Part shown: positions 6,226-6,947 of the stretch, piece by piece | Layout: the number at the start of each line of letters is the position of its first letter | Numbering within the stretch: position 1 is the stretch's first letter | Assembly (NCBI GenBank): GCA_021414185.1 | Contig: JAIOOZ010000513.1 | Span: 1 to 6,947 of the forward strand | Origin: Betaproteobacteria bacterium | GTDB lineage: Bacteria; Pseudomonadota; Gammaproteobacteria; Burkholderiales; SG8-41 | DNA length: 6,947 nucleotides | Direction of reading: 5' to 3' | The notes under the pieces: model-generated | The model's database searches: none | The model's input: only the letters and a program-made list of their open reading frames with translations | What the model was told of the DNA's origin: nothing | Made by a program: the position numbers and the translations under genes

Positions 6226-6253
6226 AAAAAAGCCGGGACATCCCGGCTTTTTT
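6226..6253. terminator. Bidirectional intrinsic terminator between the convergent barrel and Bug genes
   Basis: A perfect 12-base inverted repeat (AAAAAAGCCGGG, loop ACAT, CCCGGCTTTTTT) lies 18 bases after the stop of the outer-membrane protein gene and 16 bases beyond the stop of the minus-strand Bug gene. The GC-rich core GCCGGG/CCCGGC flanked by A6 and T6 gives a strong hairpin followed by a U tract whichever strand is transcribed, so it should end both transcripts. Confidence 0.93.
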
Positions 6254-6269
6254 CTTGCTGCCAGTCCGC

Positions 6270-6947
6270 TTACTCGGCCCGGATGCCCGCGGTCTTCACC
6301 ACTTTCGACCACTTCGCCATTTCCGCGGCGATGTAGGCGGCAAATTCCTCCGGCGTGTTATCCATCGGTTCGGCGCCGATTGAATACAGGCGTTCGCGCG
6401 CGTCGGGCTCGCGCAGGGCGCGTGACACTTCCGAATTCAGGCGCAGCACGATTTCGCGCGGCGTGCCGGCGGGCGCCAGCAGGCCGTACCACGAGTTGAC
6501 TTCGAACCCGGCGAGTCCCGCTTCCGACATGGTCGGTATGTCCGGCGTGCCCTGCCAGCGTTTGGCGGTGGTGACGGCGAGCGCACGAAGGCGGCCCGCC
6601 TTGACCGCCGGCATGCCGGTGACGATGCCGTCGAACAGCATGCTCAACTGGCCGCCCATGATTTCCGTGTGCGCCGGCGCCAGGCCTTTGTACGGCACGT
6701 GCGTGGTTTTGATGCCGCCCATCATGTTCAGGAGTTCTATCGCGAGGTGCGAGGCCGTGCCGTTGCCCGCGGAGCCGGCCGTGAGCTCGCCGGGCCGGGT
6801 TTTGGCAAACGCGATCAGATCCTTCACCGAGCGCGCCGGAATCGACGGATGCACGACGAGCACGTTGGCGATCGACGCGAAGAGCAGGACCGGCGCGAAG
6901 TCTTTCACCGCGTCGAACGGCAGCTTCGAATACAGGAAAGGATTGAC
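6270..6947 (-). CDS. Bug/TctC-family substrate-binding protein (5' end cut by window edge)
   Basis: The C-terminal 225 residues of a second periplasmic Bug/TctC protein. The frame is open to the right edge and ends at TAA (6272-6270). The first visible residues, VNPFLYSKLPFDAVKDFAPV, correspond to about residue 100 of a typical member, so signal peptide and first lobe lie outside. The GTG near 6908 is an internal Val, not a start. Family features seen in order are LVVHPSIPARSVKDLI, GSAGNGTASHLA, HVPYKG, AHTEIMGGQLSMLFD, GRLRALAVTT, PDIPTMSEAG, NSWYGLLAPAGTP and the C-terminal helix region with EEFAAYIAAEMAKW. Within the shared stretch it matches the left-hand Bug protein in motifs but differs at many residues, so the two are paralogues, not a duplication made recently. 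The ligand is unknown, and no membrane components (TctA, TctB) are in view. Confidence 0.93.
   Translation of the reverse strand, partial: VNPFLYSKLPFDAVKDFAPVLLFASIANVLVVHPSIPARSVKDLIAFAKTRPGELTAGSAGNGTASHLAIELLNMMGGIKTTHVPYKGLAPAHTEIMGGQLSMLFDGIVTGMPAVKAGRLRALAVTTAKRWQGTPDIPTMSEAGLAGFEVNSWYGLLAPAGTPREIVLRLNSEVSRALREPDARERLYSIGAEPMDNTPEEFAAYIAAEMAKWSKVVKTAGIRAE

Noticed and set aside
5497..6312. 271-residue minus-strand open frame opposite the outer-membrane barrel gene
   Set aside because: It would cross the bidirectional terminator and is antisense to a protein with signal peptide and terminal Phe. No family resemblance.

Overview
The window looks like ordinary chromosomal DNA from a high-GC betaproteobacterium, most likely of the order Burkholderiales. 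This is an inference from GC-rich codon use and from two different solute-binding proteins of the Bug/TctC family, which is greatly expanded in that order. No RNA gene, insertion sequence, CRISPR array or phage gene was recognised.

Layout, left to right. (a) Positions 1-734, minus strand: the N-terminal three quarters of a Bug/TctC periplasmic binding protein, cut by the left edge, with a good sigma70-like promoter at 775-803. (b) A 161-base divergent intergenic region. (c) Positions 896-2951, plus strand: a compact set of three genes. They encode a saccharopine-dehydrogenase-like NAD(P) oxidoreductase, a four-helix DUF2269-type membrane protein (GTG start, 4-base overlap) and a MaoC-type hot-dog hydratase (17-base gap). 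(d) Positions 3170-4474: an amidase-signature hydrolase with an intact Lys-Ser-Ser triad. (e) Positions 4514-4679: a relic of a cobalamin-independent methionine synthase (MetE-like) gene. Only about 30 N-terminal codons and about 20 near-C-terminal codons remain, in different frames. (f) Positions 4750-5445: a class I SAM-dependent methyltransferase of the kind often seen with surface-glycan genes, here without glycan neighbours. (g) Positions 5539-6207: an OmpA-like eight-strand outer-membrane beta-barrel protein, closed by a strong bidirectional terminator at 6226-6253. (h) Positions 6270-6947, minus strand: the C-terminal part of a second, different Bug/TctC protein, cut by the right edge.

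The 896-2951 genes are probably co-transcribed. An oxidoreductase, a hydratase, an amidase and carboxylate-binding proteins together suggest uptake and breakdown of organic acids or amides, but no substrate can be named from sequence. The least ordinary stretch is 4475-4750, where a gutted metE-like gene lies directly before the methyltransferase. This could be a deletion scar or an old insertion or replacement boundary. I do not see convincing evidence of a new defence, mobile or regulatory system.
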